Shown here: one piece after another, positions 16,609 to 25,061 of the stretch
Numbering within the stretch: position 1 is the first letter of the stretch
Layout of the letters: every line of letters begins with the position of its first letter
From: CAZOWL01 sp964583605
GTDB taxonomy: Bacteria; Pseudomonadota; Gammaproteobacteria; Chromatiales; Chromatiaceae
Length of the DNA: 30,365 bases
Direction: 5' to 3'
Assembly: GCA_964583605.1 (NCBI GenBank)
Contig: CAZOWL010000050.1
Location: 1 to 30,365, forward strand
Program-made: the position numbers and the translations under genes
The notes under the pieces: model-generated
The model's input: only the letters and a program-made list of their open reading frames with translations
What the model was told of the DNA's origin: nothing
Database searches by the model: none

Positions 16609-17889
16609 CTAGCCCGCCGTCAGCCCGACACCGCTCAGCACCGCGGTTGGGGCCAGCCCGATGACGAGATCGGCCGCGACGAAGACGCCGAACAGCGCCA
16701 GCTCGCGCGGGGCCAGGTCTCGTTGGCGCGCCGCGAGCGGGCCCGGCTCGCCATAGTGCGTCTGGCGCAGCAGGCGCGCGACGACGCTGGCGCTGAGCAG
16801 CAACAATACGGCCAATGCCGACAGCGACGCGGTACCCTGACTGCCCATCAGCACGAGCCACCAGGCCGCGAAGCCGCCGAGTGCGGGCGTCTGCATCAGG
16901 GCCAGGAGCAACGTGGCAAGGACCAACGCCAGTCGCGGCGCCGCCGCGGCCAGGCCACCGAGCTCGCGCAGCGGCAAACCGAAGCTCGGACCCGGTAGCC
17001 TCACGGCAAGCAGCGCGAGGCCGGCGATGACGATCGCCAACGACAGGGCCTGCAGCGCCGCGCCGCTGTAGGCCGCGGCGGACGCGTTGCCGACACCGAT
17101 GGCCACCAATGCCGCAGAGGCCATCGCGGCCAACGCAATCACGCGGCGCAGCTCATTCTGCGCGAAGGCACGCAAGGCGGCGTAGACCAGCGACAAGATG
17201 CCCCAGCTCGTGAGTAGCGGGGTGATCTCGGCCAAGGCCGGCGGGGCTTGGCCGAGCAACAGGATCAAGGCCGTGACCGGCAGCAGGGCGGCGACCAGGA
17301 TGCGCTCTGGCGACCGACCCTCGGTGAGCAGGGAGAGGTACCAGCCATGGAGCGGAAACAGCGGCATGGCGACGCCTGAGCCGAGCAGCACGAGCCAGGG
17401 CCCGAGACCGGCTTCGCCGACCAGGGCGCCAACGGCAACCAATAGCGCCCCAATCAGCGGCAAGGGCGAAAGGCCGCTACCCGTCGAGGCCGAGTCGCGC
17501 GTCAGCCAAGCCGCGACGACGAGCCACGCCGCCCAGACCAGTCCCGCAGCTGGTCCCGCCGGGACGGCTGCGAGGAGCGCCAAGGTCCCAAGGAGCCAGA
17601 GTACGGCGCGCAACGACGAGGCCGAGTCGGCCTCGACACCGGCCGGCGCAGTGCCAATGGCAAAAGACAGGGCTGCGATCAGCGCGCCAAGGGCGACGGC
17701 GATCTCGGTCAGCGCGAGGCCCGAGCCCTCGGCCAGGGCCGCGAGCAGCGCCGCCGCCACAGCGACCAAGAGCGCCTGCGTGCCACGCCGCGCGACGCCG
17801 GAAGCCCTGCCGCGCAGGTGGTAGAGCGCGCCGCCGATGACCAGGAGCGGTAGCCAACTGCTGAAGAGGCCGAGGGCCGCACGTATCAT
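16609..17889 (-). CDS. NuoM/antiporter-like membrane protein of the DAB operon
   Basis: A polytopic inner-membrane protein of about 426 residues with roughly a dozen hydrophobic helices. Weak but ordered similarity to NuoM/ND4-type (proton_antipo_M) proteins is visible: LLGSGVAMPLFPLHGWYLSL corresponds to the PlfPlHtWLp block, AFAQNELRRVIALAAMASAA to the Q-D-LKrviAYSS block, and LRELGGLAAAAPRLALVLAT to the lgGLa...P block. Several charged residues of genuine pumps appear replaced, so proton pumping is doubtful. The start at 17889 is chosen over 17937 for its GGGGGAG ribosome site; it begins 13 nt after the dabB stop. It probably forms a second membrane subunit beside DabB. Confidence 0.72.
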   Translation of the reverse strand: MIRAALGLFSSWLPLLVIGGALYHLRGRASGVARRGTQALLVAVAAALLAALAEGSGLALTEIAVALGALIAALSFAIGTAPAGVEADSASSLRAVLWLLGTLALLAAVPAGPAAGLVWAAWLVVAAWLTRDSASTGSGLSPLPLIGALLVAVGALVGEAGLGPWLVLLGSGVAMPLFPLHGWYLSLLTEGRSPERILVAALLPVTALILLLGQAPPALAEITPLLTSWGILSLVYAALRAFAQNELRRVIALAAMASAALVAIGVGNASAAAYSGAALQALSLAIVIAGLALLAVRLPGPSFGLPLRELGGLAAAAPRLALVLATLLLALMQTPALGGFAAWWLVLMGSQGTASLSALAVLLLLSASVVARLLRQTHYGEPGPLAARQRDLAPRELALFGVFVAADLVIGLAPTAVLSGVGLTAG

Positions 17890-17902
17890 CCGCTCCCCCG
17901 AC

Positions 17903-19177
17903 CTATAGGTACCGATCGACCAGTCCGGCCAGCGCAACGGCGGGCCGTACGATCAGGGATCGGTAAAGGCCTTCGACGAAGAGGCCGCCATGCACCCAGA
18001 CATAGGCGAGGTCATACCAGCGCTCGGTGCGAGCTCGGCGGTCGGCGCCCTCGGCACGCCGGAACGCGGCGAGCCAGCCGAGCAGGATGAGTCCCGTGGC
18101 GAGGACGATGGCGATGTAGAAGAGCGTCCAGTCGATCGTCGCAACAGCGGCCCCCCCGACCCCAGCGCCAACCCCAGCAGGATAGAGGAAGCTCTCGAAG
18201 GCGTGGCCGCCCCACATGTAGCCGAACACGACAACAAACAGCGTTGCCAGCATGAGCAAGGTCGCATTGAGGCTGCTGCGAGCCCCCGCGCGGTAGACGC
18301 TCAGCGCGGCCTGCGAGGCCGTCACCCAGCCGAAGAACAGGAGTACGATCGCCCCCTGGTGCTCCGGCAAGGAGATGCCCAGCATCTCGTGCATGCCGAT
18401 CAAGATCAGCAGCGGCACCGCGATCGTCGCGCCCACCCCGATCCAGAGCGGGAGCCGGGGGTGGGGCCCGGTCCTCGGCTTCGGCTCCATGTTGGGGTTC
18501 CGGCGCGTCGCATGGACGACCCCGCCAGCACTGAGGAACAAGGCGGCCTTGAAGATCCCGTGCGCGGCCAGGTGGAAGATCGCCAGCGCGAAGGCCCCGA
18601 GCCCGGCCTCCATCATCATGTAGCCCATCTGACCAACGGTGGAGTAGCCGAGTGCGACGAAGATCAGCAGGTAGAGGAGGACGCCCATCAGCTGCCACAG
18701 CAGGAAGAGCTGGATCAGGTCGCCGGCCATCACCATCGCGAGCGTCACCGCGGTGGTCGCCGACAGCAGCGCGTAGAAGCGCCTGTAGCCGGCCTCGTCC
18801 TGCATATAGCGGCGTGAGTAGAGATGCACGATCAGACTGACGCCTGACACCAGCACGAGCATGACCGCCGTGAGGTGATCCATCACCAGCGCGAAACGCA
18901 CCTCGACACCGCCGACAGCCAGCCAGGTCCACCCGCGGAGCGCCCACGGCCCAACGGCGACGACCAGCAACAGACCAAAGATGGCCAGCCCGAAGGCCAC
19001 GAGCATCGCACCGCTTGCGACGGCCGCGGCCGAGCCACGCGGTTGCTCGGTTAGGGCCCTCTGCGCGAGGAACAGCGCCGCAGCGAGCGGAGCGAGAGGG
19101 ACGAGTATTGGCAGCAACTCGTGCAAGCGATACTCCCAAGAGGTCCAGATCGGTGCTGAGCCCGATGCGACAGACAT
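17903..19177 (-). CDS. dabB: DabB-like NuoL-family membrane subunit with a missing central segment
   Basis: A 424-residue integral membrane protein related to NuoL/ND5, the family of DabB, which couples ion flow to DabA activity. It has VRFALVMDHLTAVMLVLVSG and VSLIVHLYSRRYMQDEAGYR, the LFLLWQLMGVLLYLLI segment, GYSTVGQMGYMMMEAGLGAF, and AIFHLAAHGIFKAALFLSAG. Between LLYLLIFVAL and GYSTVGQ the usual 130 or so residues, including the KAF..R.GD and P.H.WLP.AM.GPTPVSALIHA.T blocks with key Lys and His residues, are absent; the join is in frame. The C-terminus (RWYDLAYVWVHGGLFVEGLY) resembles the NuoL end. It is the first gene of the operon; start at 19177 without a strong ribosome site. Confidence 0.82.
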   Translation of the reverse strand: MSVASGSAPIWTSWEYRLHELLPILVPLAPLAAALFLAQRALTEQPRGSAAAVASGAMLVAFGLAIFGLLLVVAVGPWALRGWTWLAVGGVEVRFALVMDHLTAVMLVLVSGVSLIVHLYSRRYMQDEAGYRRFYALLSATTAVTLAMVMAGDLIQLFLLWQLMGVLLYLLIFVALGYSTVGQMGYMMMEAGLGAFALAIFHLAAHGIFKAALFLSAGGVVHATRRNPNMEPKPRTGPHPRLPLWIGVGATIAVPLLILIGMHEMLGISLPEHQGAIVLLFFGWVTASQAALSVYRAGARSSLNATLLMLATLFVVVFGYMWGGHAFESFLYPAGVGAGVGGAAVATIDWTLFYIAIVLATGLILLGWLAAFRRAEGADRRARTERWYDLAYVWVHGGLFVEGLYRSLIVRPAVALAGLVDRYL

Positions 19178-19211
19178 CGCCGATTAGGGTACGGAAGCAC
19201 GCGTCAGATCA

Positions 19212-19254
19212 AAAATCGATTTTAGTATCCTTCTGCATTGATAATGATCGATGC
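19212..19254. promoter_or_regulatory. AT-rich dyads upstream of the DAB operon
   Basis: In otherwise GC-rich DNA, 35-77 bp before dabB, there is a perfect 12-bp palindrome AAAATCGATTTT (19212-19223) and an imperfect dyad GCATTGAT-AATG-ATCGATGC (19235-19254, one mismatch). On the minus strand TAAAAT (plus 19219-19224) could be a -10 box, with a poor -35 (TCATTA) 17 nt upstream. They are plausible operator and promoter parts of the DAB operon; a regulator such as a LysR-type protein is only a guess. The remainder of 19178-19463 shows no gene. Confidence 0.4.
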
Positions 19255-19463
19255 ATCCTTCCTGATGCCCTGCGCCTGAAAGCGCTCTGGATCGGCGAGA
19301 GGCCCTTGGCAGCCCAGCCTCCGGCGTAGCTCACCGGTCCCGGGGCGCGACGATCTGTTCTCGCGACGCTGTGGCGGATCCCGGGAGGCCGACGCCCGCG
19401 TCGTTGGGCCAATGCGGCGAACGAAGGCCCTCGGACGCCGCGGCTTGGCATCCTTCCGCCAGG

Positions 19464-19664
19464 CTAGGCCCGCGTTTGGATCTTGCCCCCGAGGTAGGCG
19501 CCGAGAAAGACGGTCAGGAACGCCCACCAGTCCAGTAGGAAGATGCCCGCCAAGGCCGAAACGAACAGCAGCAGCATACCGATGGTATCGGCACGACCGG
19601 TGGTGAGGAGATATCCGCTAACGCCAGCCAGAAGCAACAGCACGGCGTGCCCGATTAGATTCAT
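19464..19664 (-). CDS. Small two-helix membrane protein, unknown
   Basis: A 66-residue hydrophobic protein, MNLIGHAVLLLLAGVSGYLL followed by a short polar turn (TTGRADTIG) and a second, longer hydrophobic region containing LLDWWAFLTVFLGAYLGGK, with a basic C-terminus. Two to three transmembrane helices are likely. The start at 19664 is chosen for GGAG placed 8 nt upstream; a Met 27 nt earlier lacks such a site. No family recognised. It is transcribed toward the DAB operon, 286 bp before dabB, and away from the Wzz-like gene. Confidence 0.6.
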   Translation of the reverse strand: MNLIGHAVLLLLAGVSGYLLTTGRADTIGMLLLFVSALAGIFLLDWWAFLTVFLGAYLGGKIQTRA

Positions 19665-19832
19665 GTAGAAGGCTCCAGGTCCAACAAACAAATGCTTACG
19701 CGCCGTCCGCGCAAGCCGCCGGGCGGATTATCGCACGAGCACGACCGCATCGGTCTGAACACCCGGCCGGAAGACGAGGCGCTCGCGAGCCAACGGGACT
19801 TCCCGCTCGAGCCACTCGTAGAGAGCTGACTC

Positions 19833-21986
19833 ATGACATCCTCCGGGCGTAGCCCAGGCGCGTGGCACACCATTGGTTGGCGCGCAGGACTGACAGCCGC
19901 TTGCCCGACGCCGGTCCCCGGCCTATCCTCGTTCCCGGGACGGACAACGCCTCGTCAACGAGCGATCCAAAGCAAATCATTCCAGCAGAACCTCGTGACT
20001 ATCCCCTCTCAGACAGCTCGCCTCGATTGGGCTGAGGCTCAGCCTCAGCGGACGCCCACCCTGGCGCGGCATCCGAACCGCTGGAAGGTGTTTGTCACCG
20101 TGCTCTTGCTCGCCGTCGTCATCGGGGTGTCGTTCGTCTATGGGCGCGATGCGGTCTACCGCGCCACGGCCTCGGTGCTGACCGTGAAGCCCAAGGCAGT
20201 GGATACGCTGAGCGCACCGGCCGATCTGGAGCACGTCGCGATCGAGCAACGTCTGCTGCTCGGCGAGGAGCTCCTCAGTCGCCTGGCCGATCGGCTGGCT
20301 GAAGACGCAGAGCCGACCATCGCCGAGCCTGACGCGCTCCGCCAGATGCTGAGCGTCGTGCCAGTCCCGGATACCAATCTCATCGAGCTGCGTGCCGAAG
20401 GCGATGCACCGGAGCTGTTGCAGCGGATGGTCAATCTCTGGGCGCAGCTCTACGAGGGCTTTCGCGCGGAGCAGGTCAGCGCGGTCACCGGACGCACCAC
20501 GGCCGAGCTGGAGGATAAGCAGGCGCGGCTCGCGCGCAAGATCGAGGACGCGCGCGCCGAATTGAAGCGTTTTCGCGAGCAGCACGATATCGTCAGCCTG
20601 GAACGGGAAGAGAACCGCAGCCTGGCGTCGTTACGCGGCCTCAATGAGTCCCTGAACCAGGCGCGAGAGCGCTTGATCGAGGCGCAAGCGAGGCTCGAGT
20701 CGATTGATCGCGCCATCATGAGCGGTGAGACCGTTGTGCCTTCCGAACAGAAGGCTGACCTGGCCCGAATGGAGGTTCGCGTTCAGGGATTGCGAGATCG
20801 CCTCGGCCAGCTGACAGCGCGCTATACACCCCAATACATCGCCCAGCACCCAGATTTCAGGGATCTGCCGGAGCAGCTCGAAATCATGGAGCGCGAGCTC
20901 GAGCGCGCTGTGAAGCTTGCCCAGATCACGGTCCGGGATGAGGCCCAGCAGGAGCTGGTCGCCGCCGATGACACGGTGCGAGCGCTCGAGGCGGAGCTGG
21001 CCGGCGAACAGCGCCGCGTGCAGACATTCACGCAGCGCTTTCAGGAATTTCAGTCCTTGGAGGAGGAGCTGGCGCGCCTCGATGAGCTGTATGCCGACAA
21101 CCGAGAACGCCTCGCGCAGATCCAGGTGCGCAACCTCGAGGAGTTCCCGCCGATGCAGGTGGTCGAGTGGGCGCATGTGCCGACGCGGCCGATTCGTCCG
21201 GACTACGCTCGAGACCTGCTTGTCGCACTGCTGGCGGCGTTGCTCGTGGCCTTGTTCGCCACCTGGCTTAGCGACTATCTGTCCGAGCGCGCGGATCGGC
21301 AGAGCGTCTATTTCGTCGGTGTACGAGGCGGCGCTCAAGGCCACCAGGCAAGCTTGGATGTCGGCTACAGCGAGCGGCCGCCGCTGGAGCACCACGGCCA
21401 TCCGTCGGCACAGCTCACGGCACCGAGCCCGGACGACACCCAGGTCGCACCGCATCATCCGGACCTCCCGCGCGAGCTCGCCGCGGCGGAGATCCGGGCG
21501 TTACTGGAGCAGGCTGACGAGATGACGGCCGGCTATTGCGTCTTGCTCCTCGCCGGCATCTCCCCGGGCGAGCTCGAGCTCATGCGCGGCGATTGCTTCG
21601 ACGAGACAGCGGAGACGGTGTCCGTGCCTGGCCAGGCACCGCGACAGCTCGCGCTGGCGCCACCGGTCTGGCACCGGCTGGAACCGTTTCTAACCCAGCT
21701 CGAGACGGACGGCGTGCGTCTGTCGGCCACGGAGCTGGATGCGCGGATCCAAGCGGCAGCCTCAGCGGCCCACCTCAGCGCGCCAAAGAGTGTGAACGCC
21801 TTGAGTATCTGGCACAGCTATGTCCTCTATCTGGTCGGTCAGGGCATCGGATTTGGGCAGCTGCAAGACCGCGTCGGGCCGATCCCAGGCGCGATCCGGC
21901 CGGCCCTCGCCGCGTACTCCCCCTCCGGCCTCCAGGCCGAGCCCTCGCCGCCGGCCGACTGGGTCCACCCGGCACTACTCCTGTAA
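19833..21986 (+). CDS. Wzz/GumC-type chain-length protein fused to a degenerate tyrosine-recombinase-like domain
   Basis: A 717-residue protein. Residues about 84-106 (KVFVTVLLLAVVIGVSFVYG) and 466-488 (LLVALLAALLVALFATWL) are the two membrane helices that flank the periplasmic domain of polysaccharide co-polymerases; between them lie the YRATASVLTVK beta domain and long coiled coils (about 210-440), with the proline-rich exit ARVPTRPIRPDY-type segment. No Walker motifs follow. Instead residues 544-700 resemble a tyrosine recombinase catalytic domain: AAAEIRALLEQAD, LLLAGISPGELELMRGDCFD, VPGQAPRQLALAPP and LSIWHSYVLYLVGQGI. The active-site Arg (GLR is GIS here), the HxLRH box and the late His are replaced, so it should be inactive. 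The start could be later, such as the GTG at 19995. Role probably in chain length of an exported polysaccharide; the function of the tail is unknown. Confidence 0.8.
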   Translation: MTSSGRSPGAWHTIGWRAGLTAACPTPVPGLSSFPGRTTPRQRAIQSKSFQQNLVTIPSQTARLDWAEAQPQRTPTLARHPNRWKVFVTVLLLAVVIGVSFVYGRDAVYRATASVLTVKPKAVDTLSAPADLEHVAIEQRLLLGEELLSRLADRLAEDAEPTIAEPDALRQMLSVVPVPDTNLIELRAEGDAPELLQRMVNLWAQLYEGFRAEQVSAVTGRTTAELEDKQARLARKIEDARAELKRFREQHDIVSLEREENRSLASLRGLNESLNQARERLIEAQARLESIDRAIMSGETVVPSEQKADLARMEVRVQGLRDRLGQLTARYTPQYIAQHPDFRDLPEQLEIMERELERAVKLAQITVRDEAQQELVAADDTVRALEAELAGEQRRVQTFTQRFQEFQSLEEELARLDELYADNRERLAQIQVRNLEEFPPMQVVEWAHVPTRPIRPDYARDLLVALLAALLVALFATWLSDYLSERADRQSVYFVGVRGGAQGHQASLDVGYSERPPLEHHGHPSAQLTAPSPDDTQVAPHHPDLPRELAAAEIRALLEQADEMTAGYCVLLLAGISPGELELMRGDCFDETAETVSVPGQAPRQLALAPPVWHRLEPFLTQLETDGVRLSATELDARIQAAASAAHLSAPKSVNALSIWHSYVLYLVGQGIGFGQLQDRVGPIPGAIRPALAAYSPSGLQAEPSPPADWVHPALLL

Positions 21987-22011
21987 CCCTCGCAACACAG
22001 GGCGCATCCGG

Positions 22012-23346
22012 ATGGAGCTGATCACGAATGCCGTCAGCGCTTTGAACGGGCTCGTCTGGGGCCCGCCGATGCTGGTGCTGATCTTGGGGACGGGTCTGTA
22101 CCTGACGATCGGCCTGCGCTTCATGCCGCTGCGCCATATCGGCTACGGGTTCCGCATGCTCTGGCGCGGGCGGGTCGCACAGGGGGCAGGCGACATCACC
22201 CCGTTCAATGCCCTGATGACATCCTTGTCGGCAACGATCGGCACCGGGAACATCGCGGGCGTCGCAACCGCCATCGCCGTAGGCGGACCCGGTGCCTTGT
22301 TCTGGATGTGGTGCACGGCCCTGGTCGGGATGGCCACGAAGTACGCCGAGGCGGTGTTGGCCGTCAAGTATCGCGAGGTGGACGCGAATGGCCTCCACGT
22401 CGGCGGCCCGATGTACTACATCCGCAACGGCTTGGGCACGCAATGGACGTGGCTCGCCGTCGCATTCGCGGTATTCGGCGGCGCGGCAGGATTCGGCATC
22501 GGCAACATGGTGCAGGCCAACTCGGTCGCAGATGTCCTGGCCAGCGACTTCGCGATACCCAATTGGTTGACCGGGCTCGCGATGGCGCTGTTGGTCGGCC
22601 TGGTGCTGATCGGCGGCATCCGCTGGATCGCCGAGGTCGCCGGTCGGCTGGTCCCCTTCATGGCCATCGCCTATCTCGCCGGGGGGCTGTTGGTGCTCGC
22701 CGTCAACATCACCGACATACCGCAGGCGATTCAGCAGATCGTCATCCAGGCCTTCACGCCGACCGCCGCGGTTGGCGGATTCGCCGGGGCAGGCATCATG
22801 CTCGCCATCCAGATGGGCGTGGCGCGCGGCATCTTCTCGAACGAGGCCGGGCTCGGCAGTGCGCCGATGGCCCACGCCGCGGCCCGAACCAATGACCCGA
22901 TCGCGCAAGGCACCGTTGGGATGCTCGGCACCTTCATCGATACCCTCATCATCTGCAGCATCACCGGGCTCGTCATCATGGTCTCGGGGGCTTGGTCATC
23001 AGGCGAGACCGGGGCCTCGCTGTCAGCGACCGCATTCGATGCCGGTCTGCCGGGGGTCGGCGGCTACATCGTGGGCCTGGGACTGACCCTGTTCGCGTTC
23101 ACGACAGTGCTGGGCTGGAGCGTCTACGGCGAGCGCTGCATCGAGTATCTGTTCGGCGTGCGCGCCATCATCCCGTTTCGACTCCTGTGGGTCGCCGCGA
23201 TACCCGTCGGCGCCATCGTCAAGCTGGATTTCGTCTGGCTGGTCGCCGACACCTTGAATGCCCTGATGGCGATCCCGAACCTCATTGCTCTATTGCTTCT
23301 CTCGCCGGTGGTGTTCCGCTTGACGCGGGAGCGTTTCGCCCGCTAG
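22012..23346 (+). CDS. Sodium:alanine/glycine symporter, AGCS family
   Basis: A 444-residue inner-membrane transporter with the AGCS signatures ATIGTGNIAGVATAIAVGGP, FWMWCTALVGMATKYAEAVL, LAVKYREVDANGLHVGGPMY and, later, ARGIFSNEAGLGSAPMAHAA. These carriers import alanine, glycine or D-alanine with sodium. Length and about ten to eleven helices are usual for the family. The start at 22012 is chosen from the family N-terminus (MELITNAVSALNGLVWGPP); the ribosome site is weak. The amidoligase gene starts 39 nt downstream, so it may be in the same operon and supply a small amino acid as substrate; that link is inference. Confidence 0.93.
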   Translation: MELITNAVSALNGLVWGPPMLVLILGTGLYLTIGLRFMPLRHIGYGFRMLWRGRVAQGAGDITPFNALMTSLSATIGTGNIAGVATAIAVGGPGALFWMWCTALVGMATKYAEAVLAVKYREVDANGLHVGGPMYYIRNGLGTQWTWLAVAFAVFGGAAGFGIGNMVQANSVADVLASDFAIPNWLTGLAMALLVGLVLIGGIRWIAEVAGRLVPFMAIAYLAGGLLVLAVNITDIPQAIQQIVIQAFTPTAAVGGFAGAGIMLAIQMGVARGIFSNEAGLGSAPMAHAAARTNDPIAQGTVGMLGTFIDTLIICSITGLVIMVSGAWSSGETGASLSATAFDAGLPGVGGYIVGLGLTLFAFTTVLGWSVYGERCIEYLFGVRAIIPFRLLWVAAIPVGAIVKLDFVWLVADTLNALMAIPNLIALLLLSPVVFRLTRERFAR

Positions 23347-23385
23347 AGGACGTCTTTCCTACGATCACGCCAACAGGAAGTGCCG

Positions 23386-24393
23386 ATGCCATCGTCGCGA
23401 GGGGAGGTACCGTTACCGCCGTTACCCAGGACCGAATCCGGCGCGTTGCGCCGCATCGGCGTGGAGCTGGAGATGGGCGGGCTCGAGCTCGATGTCGTCG
23501 TCGCCATCGTCGCCGCGCATCTCAAAGGCGCAGTCGAGACGCGCGGCCGCTACGAGCAAGCGGTGATCGGCGACCCCGCCGGTCCATGGCTGGTGGAGAT
23601 CGACTTCTCCTTGCTCAAGGAGCTCGGTCGGCAGGAGCGCGACCCCGCGGATCCACTCGCTGGACTCGCAGAGGCCGGTGAGGACCTCGTGCGCAGCGCA
23701 AGCTCCTGGCTGGTGCCGATCGAGGTCGTGAGTCCGCCGCTCTCGCTCCCGCGGCTGGCTGACGTGGACGGTCTGATCGCGCGCCTGCGCGATGCGGGCG
23801 CCCTTGGCACCGGGGGAGGGATTGTGTACGCATTCGGCCTGCAACTGAACCCCGAGATGCCTGCGACCGATCCCGATACGATCAGGCGTTATCTGCAGGC
23901 CTTTCTCTGCCTGTTTCCCTGGCTGCAGCAACGGGCCAAGGTCGACCTCACCCGACGGCTGACGACCTTCGTCGATCCCTTCGAGGCCGCCTATATCAGG
24001 CAGGTCATGAGCGCTGAGTATCGACCGGGGTTGGGTAACCTGATCGATGATTATCTCCGCGCGAATCCGACACGGAATCGCGCCCTCGATCTGTTACCCC
24101 TGTTCCTCCATCTCGACGAGGCGCGGGTACGGCGCGTCGTCACAGACCCACGCGTCAAGCCTCGCCCTGCCCTGCACTACCGGCTCCCGAACTGCGAGAT
24201 CGATCGCCCCGGGTGGGGTTTGCGACCTGTTTGGGAGGACTGGCTGCAGGTCGAGCACCTGGCCACCGATCCGGAGCGGCTCGCAGAGGCGTGCCAAGCC
24301 TATTCCGGCTTTCTTGATCGCCCGCTCGCCGGCCTGATCGACAGCTGGGCGGAAGAGGTGACCCGGTGGATCAAACCGCCCGAGGACCTCTGA
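23386..24393 (+). CDS. Amidoligase family protein (glutamine-synthetase-like fold)
   Basis: A 335-residue protein with motifs of the amidoligase family described by Iyer and colleagues: RRIGVELEMGG (acidic metal or ATP-site residues Glu28 and Glu30), GPWLVEIDFSLLK, and PIEVVSPPLSLPRL, all early blocks of the GS-like fold, followed by a helical C-terminal half with AFGLQLNPEMPATDPDTIRR and NCEIDRPGWGLRPVWEDW. These enzymes are predicted to make amide or peptide-like bonds with ATP; substrates are mostly unknown. The ATG at 23386 is chosen for AGGA 8 nt before it; a GTG at 23380 is too close to that site. It overlaps the glutamine amidotransferase gene by 28 nt, suggesting a coupled pair. Confidence 0.85.
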   Translation: MPSSRGEVPLPPLPRTESGALRRIGVELEMGGLELDVVVAIVAAHLKGAVETRGRYEQAVIGDPAGPWLVEIDFSLLKELGRQERDPADPLAGLAEAGEDLVRSASSWLVPIEVVSPPLSLPRLADVDGLIARLRDAGALGTGGGIVYAFGLQLNPEMPATDPDTIRRYLQAFLCLFPWLQQRAKVDLTRRLTTFVDPFEAAYIRQVMSAEYRPGLGNLIDDYLRANPTRNRALDLLPLFLHLDEARVRRVVTDPRVKPRPALHYRLPNCEIDRPGWGLRPVWEDWLQVEHLATDPERLAEACQAYSGFLDRPLAGLIDSWAEEVTRWIKPPEDL

Positions 24394-25061
24394 TCGCCAT
24401 CACCGGACCGCGCCGCGGCGGGCGCGCGCCTCGGCACCTCGTCGCGCTGGCGCTACGCCTAGCCGGCGCCCGGGTGCAGCACCTTGATCCACAGCGCCAC
24501 GCCCCTTCCGAGCCGATCCATGCACTCGTGATCACTGGCGGGCACGACATCGAGCCGGTCCTGTATGCCGAAGCCCCTACCATCACCAGCTACTACGACA
24601 AGGAACGCGACGCCTTCGAGTCACGCATGATCGATGAAGCGCTCGAGGACGGACTTCCCCTGCTCGGCATCTGCCGCGGGGCGCAATTGCTCAACGTCCG
24701 CATGGGCGGGAACCTGTTCCAAGAGCTGCGCTCCCGGAGGGTGCGGACGTCGAATCAGCGCACCATCCTGCCGCTGAAGACACTGATGATCGAAGAGGGT
24801 ACGCGACTCAACGCCCTCCTGGGCGGGACCCGTTCACGGATCAACAGCTTGCACAATCAGGGCATCGACAGGGTCGGTCGCGGCCTAACCGTCTCTGGGC
24901 GCGACCTCGACGGCATTGTCCAGGCCATCGAAGCGCCGGGACAGGCCTTTCTTCTCGGCGTTCAGTGGCACCCGGAATTCCTGCTCTTCAATCGACACCA
25001 GCGACGCCTGTTTAGCGCGTTGGTCGCCGCGGCGCAGCAGAGGCTTGCCGGCGACGATTGA
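24366..25061 (+). CDS. Class I glutamine amidotransferase / gamma-glutamyl hydrolase (peptidase C26)
   Basis: A 231-residue cytosolic protein of the PuuD-like C26 family. The catalytic triad is visible: nucleophile Cys103 in LLGICRGAQLLNV, and His202 and Glu204 in GVQWHPEF; the oxyanion-region ITGGHDIEPVLYAE is also present. Family members hydrolyse gamma-glutamyl amides or provide ammonia. It starts with GTG at 24366 within the end of the amidoligase gene, and this pairing is a known gene neighbourhood of amidoligases, where the amidotransferase is thought to trim or supply nitrogen for the product. The actual reaction here is not known. A long-range inverted repeat begins at its stop codon. 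Confidence 0.9.
   Translation: MDQTARGPLIAITGPRRGGRAPRHLVALALRLAGARVQHLDPQRHAPSEPIHALVITGGHDIEPVLYAEAPTITSYYDKERDAFESRMIDEALEDGLPLLGICRGAQLLNVRMGGNLFQELRSRRVRTSNQRTILPLKTLMIEEGTRLNALLGGTRSRINSLHNQGIDRVGRGLTVSGRDLDGIVQAIEAPGQAFLLGVQWHPEFLLFNRHQRRLFSALVAAAQQRLAGDD

Noticed and set aside
19235..19254. Fur box (GATAATGAT half site)
   Set aside because: Only one half matches; the other half is ATCGATGC and no iron gene is nearby.
19222..19527. A 101-codon minus-strand frame upstream of dabB
   Set aside because: Arg/Pro-rich, overlaps the small membrane protein gene end and has no recognisable domain.
21775..22908. A 377-codon open frame on the minus strand opposite the symporter
   Set aside because: Asp/His/Arg-rich composition typical of antisense frames; the plus-strand AGCS motifs are unambiguous.
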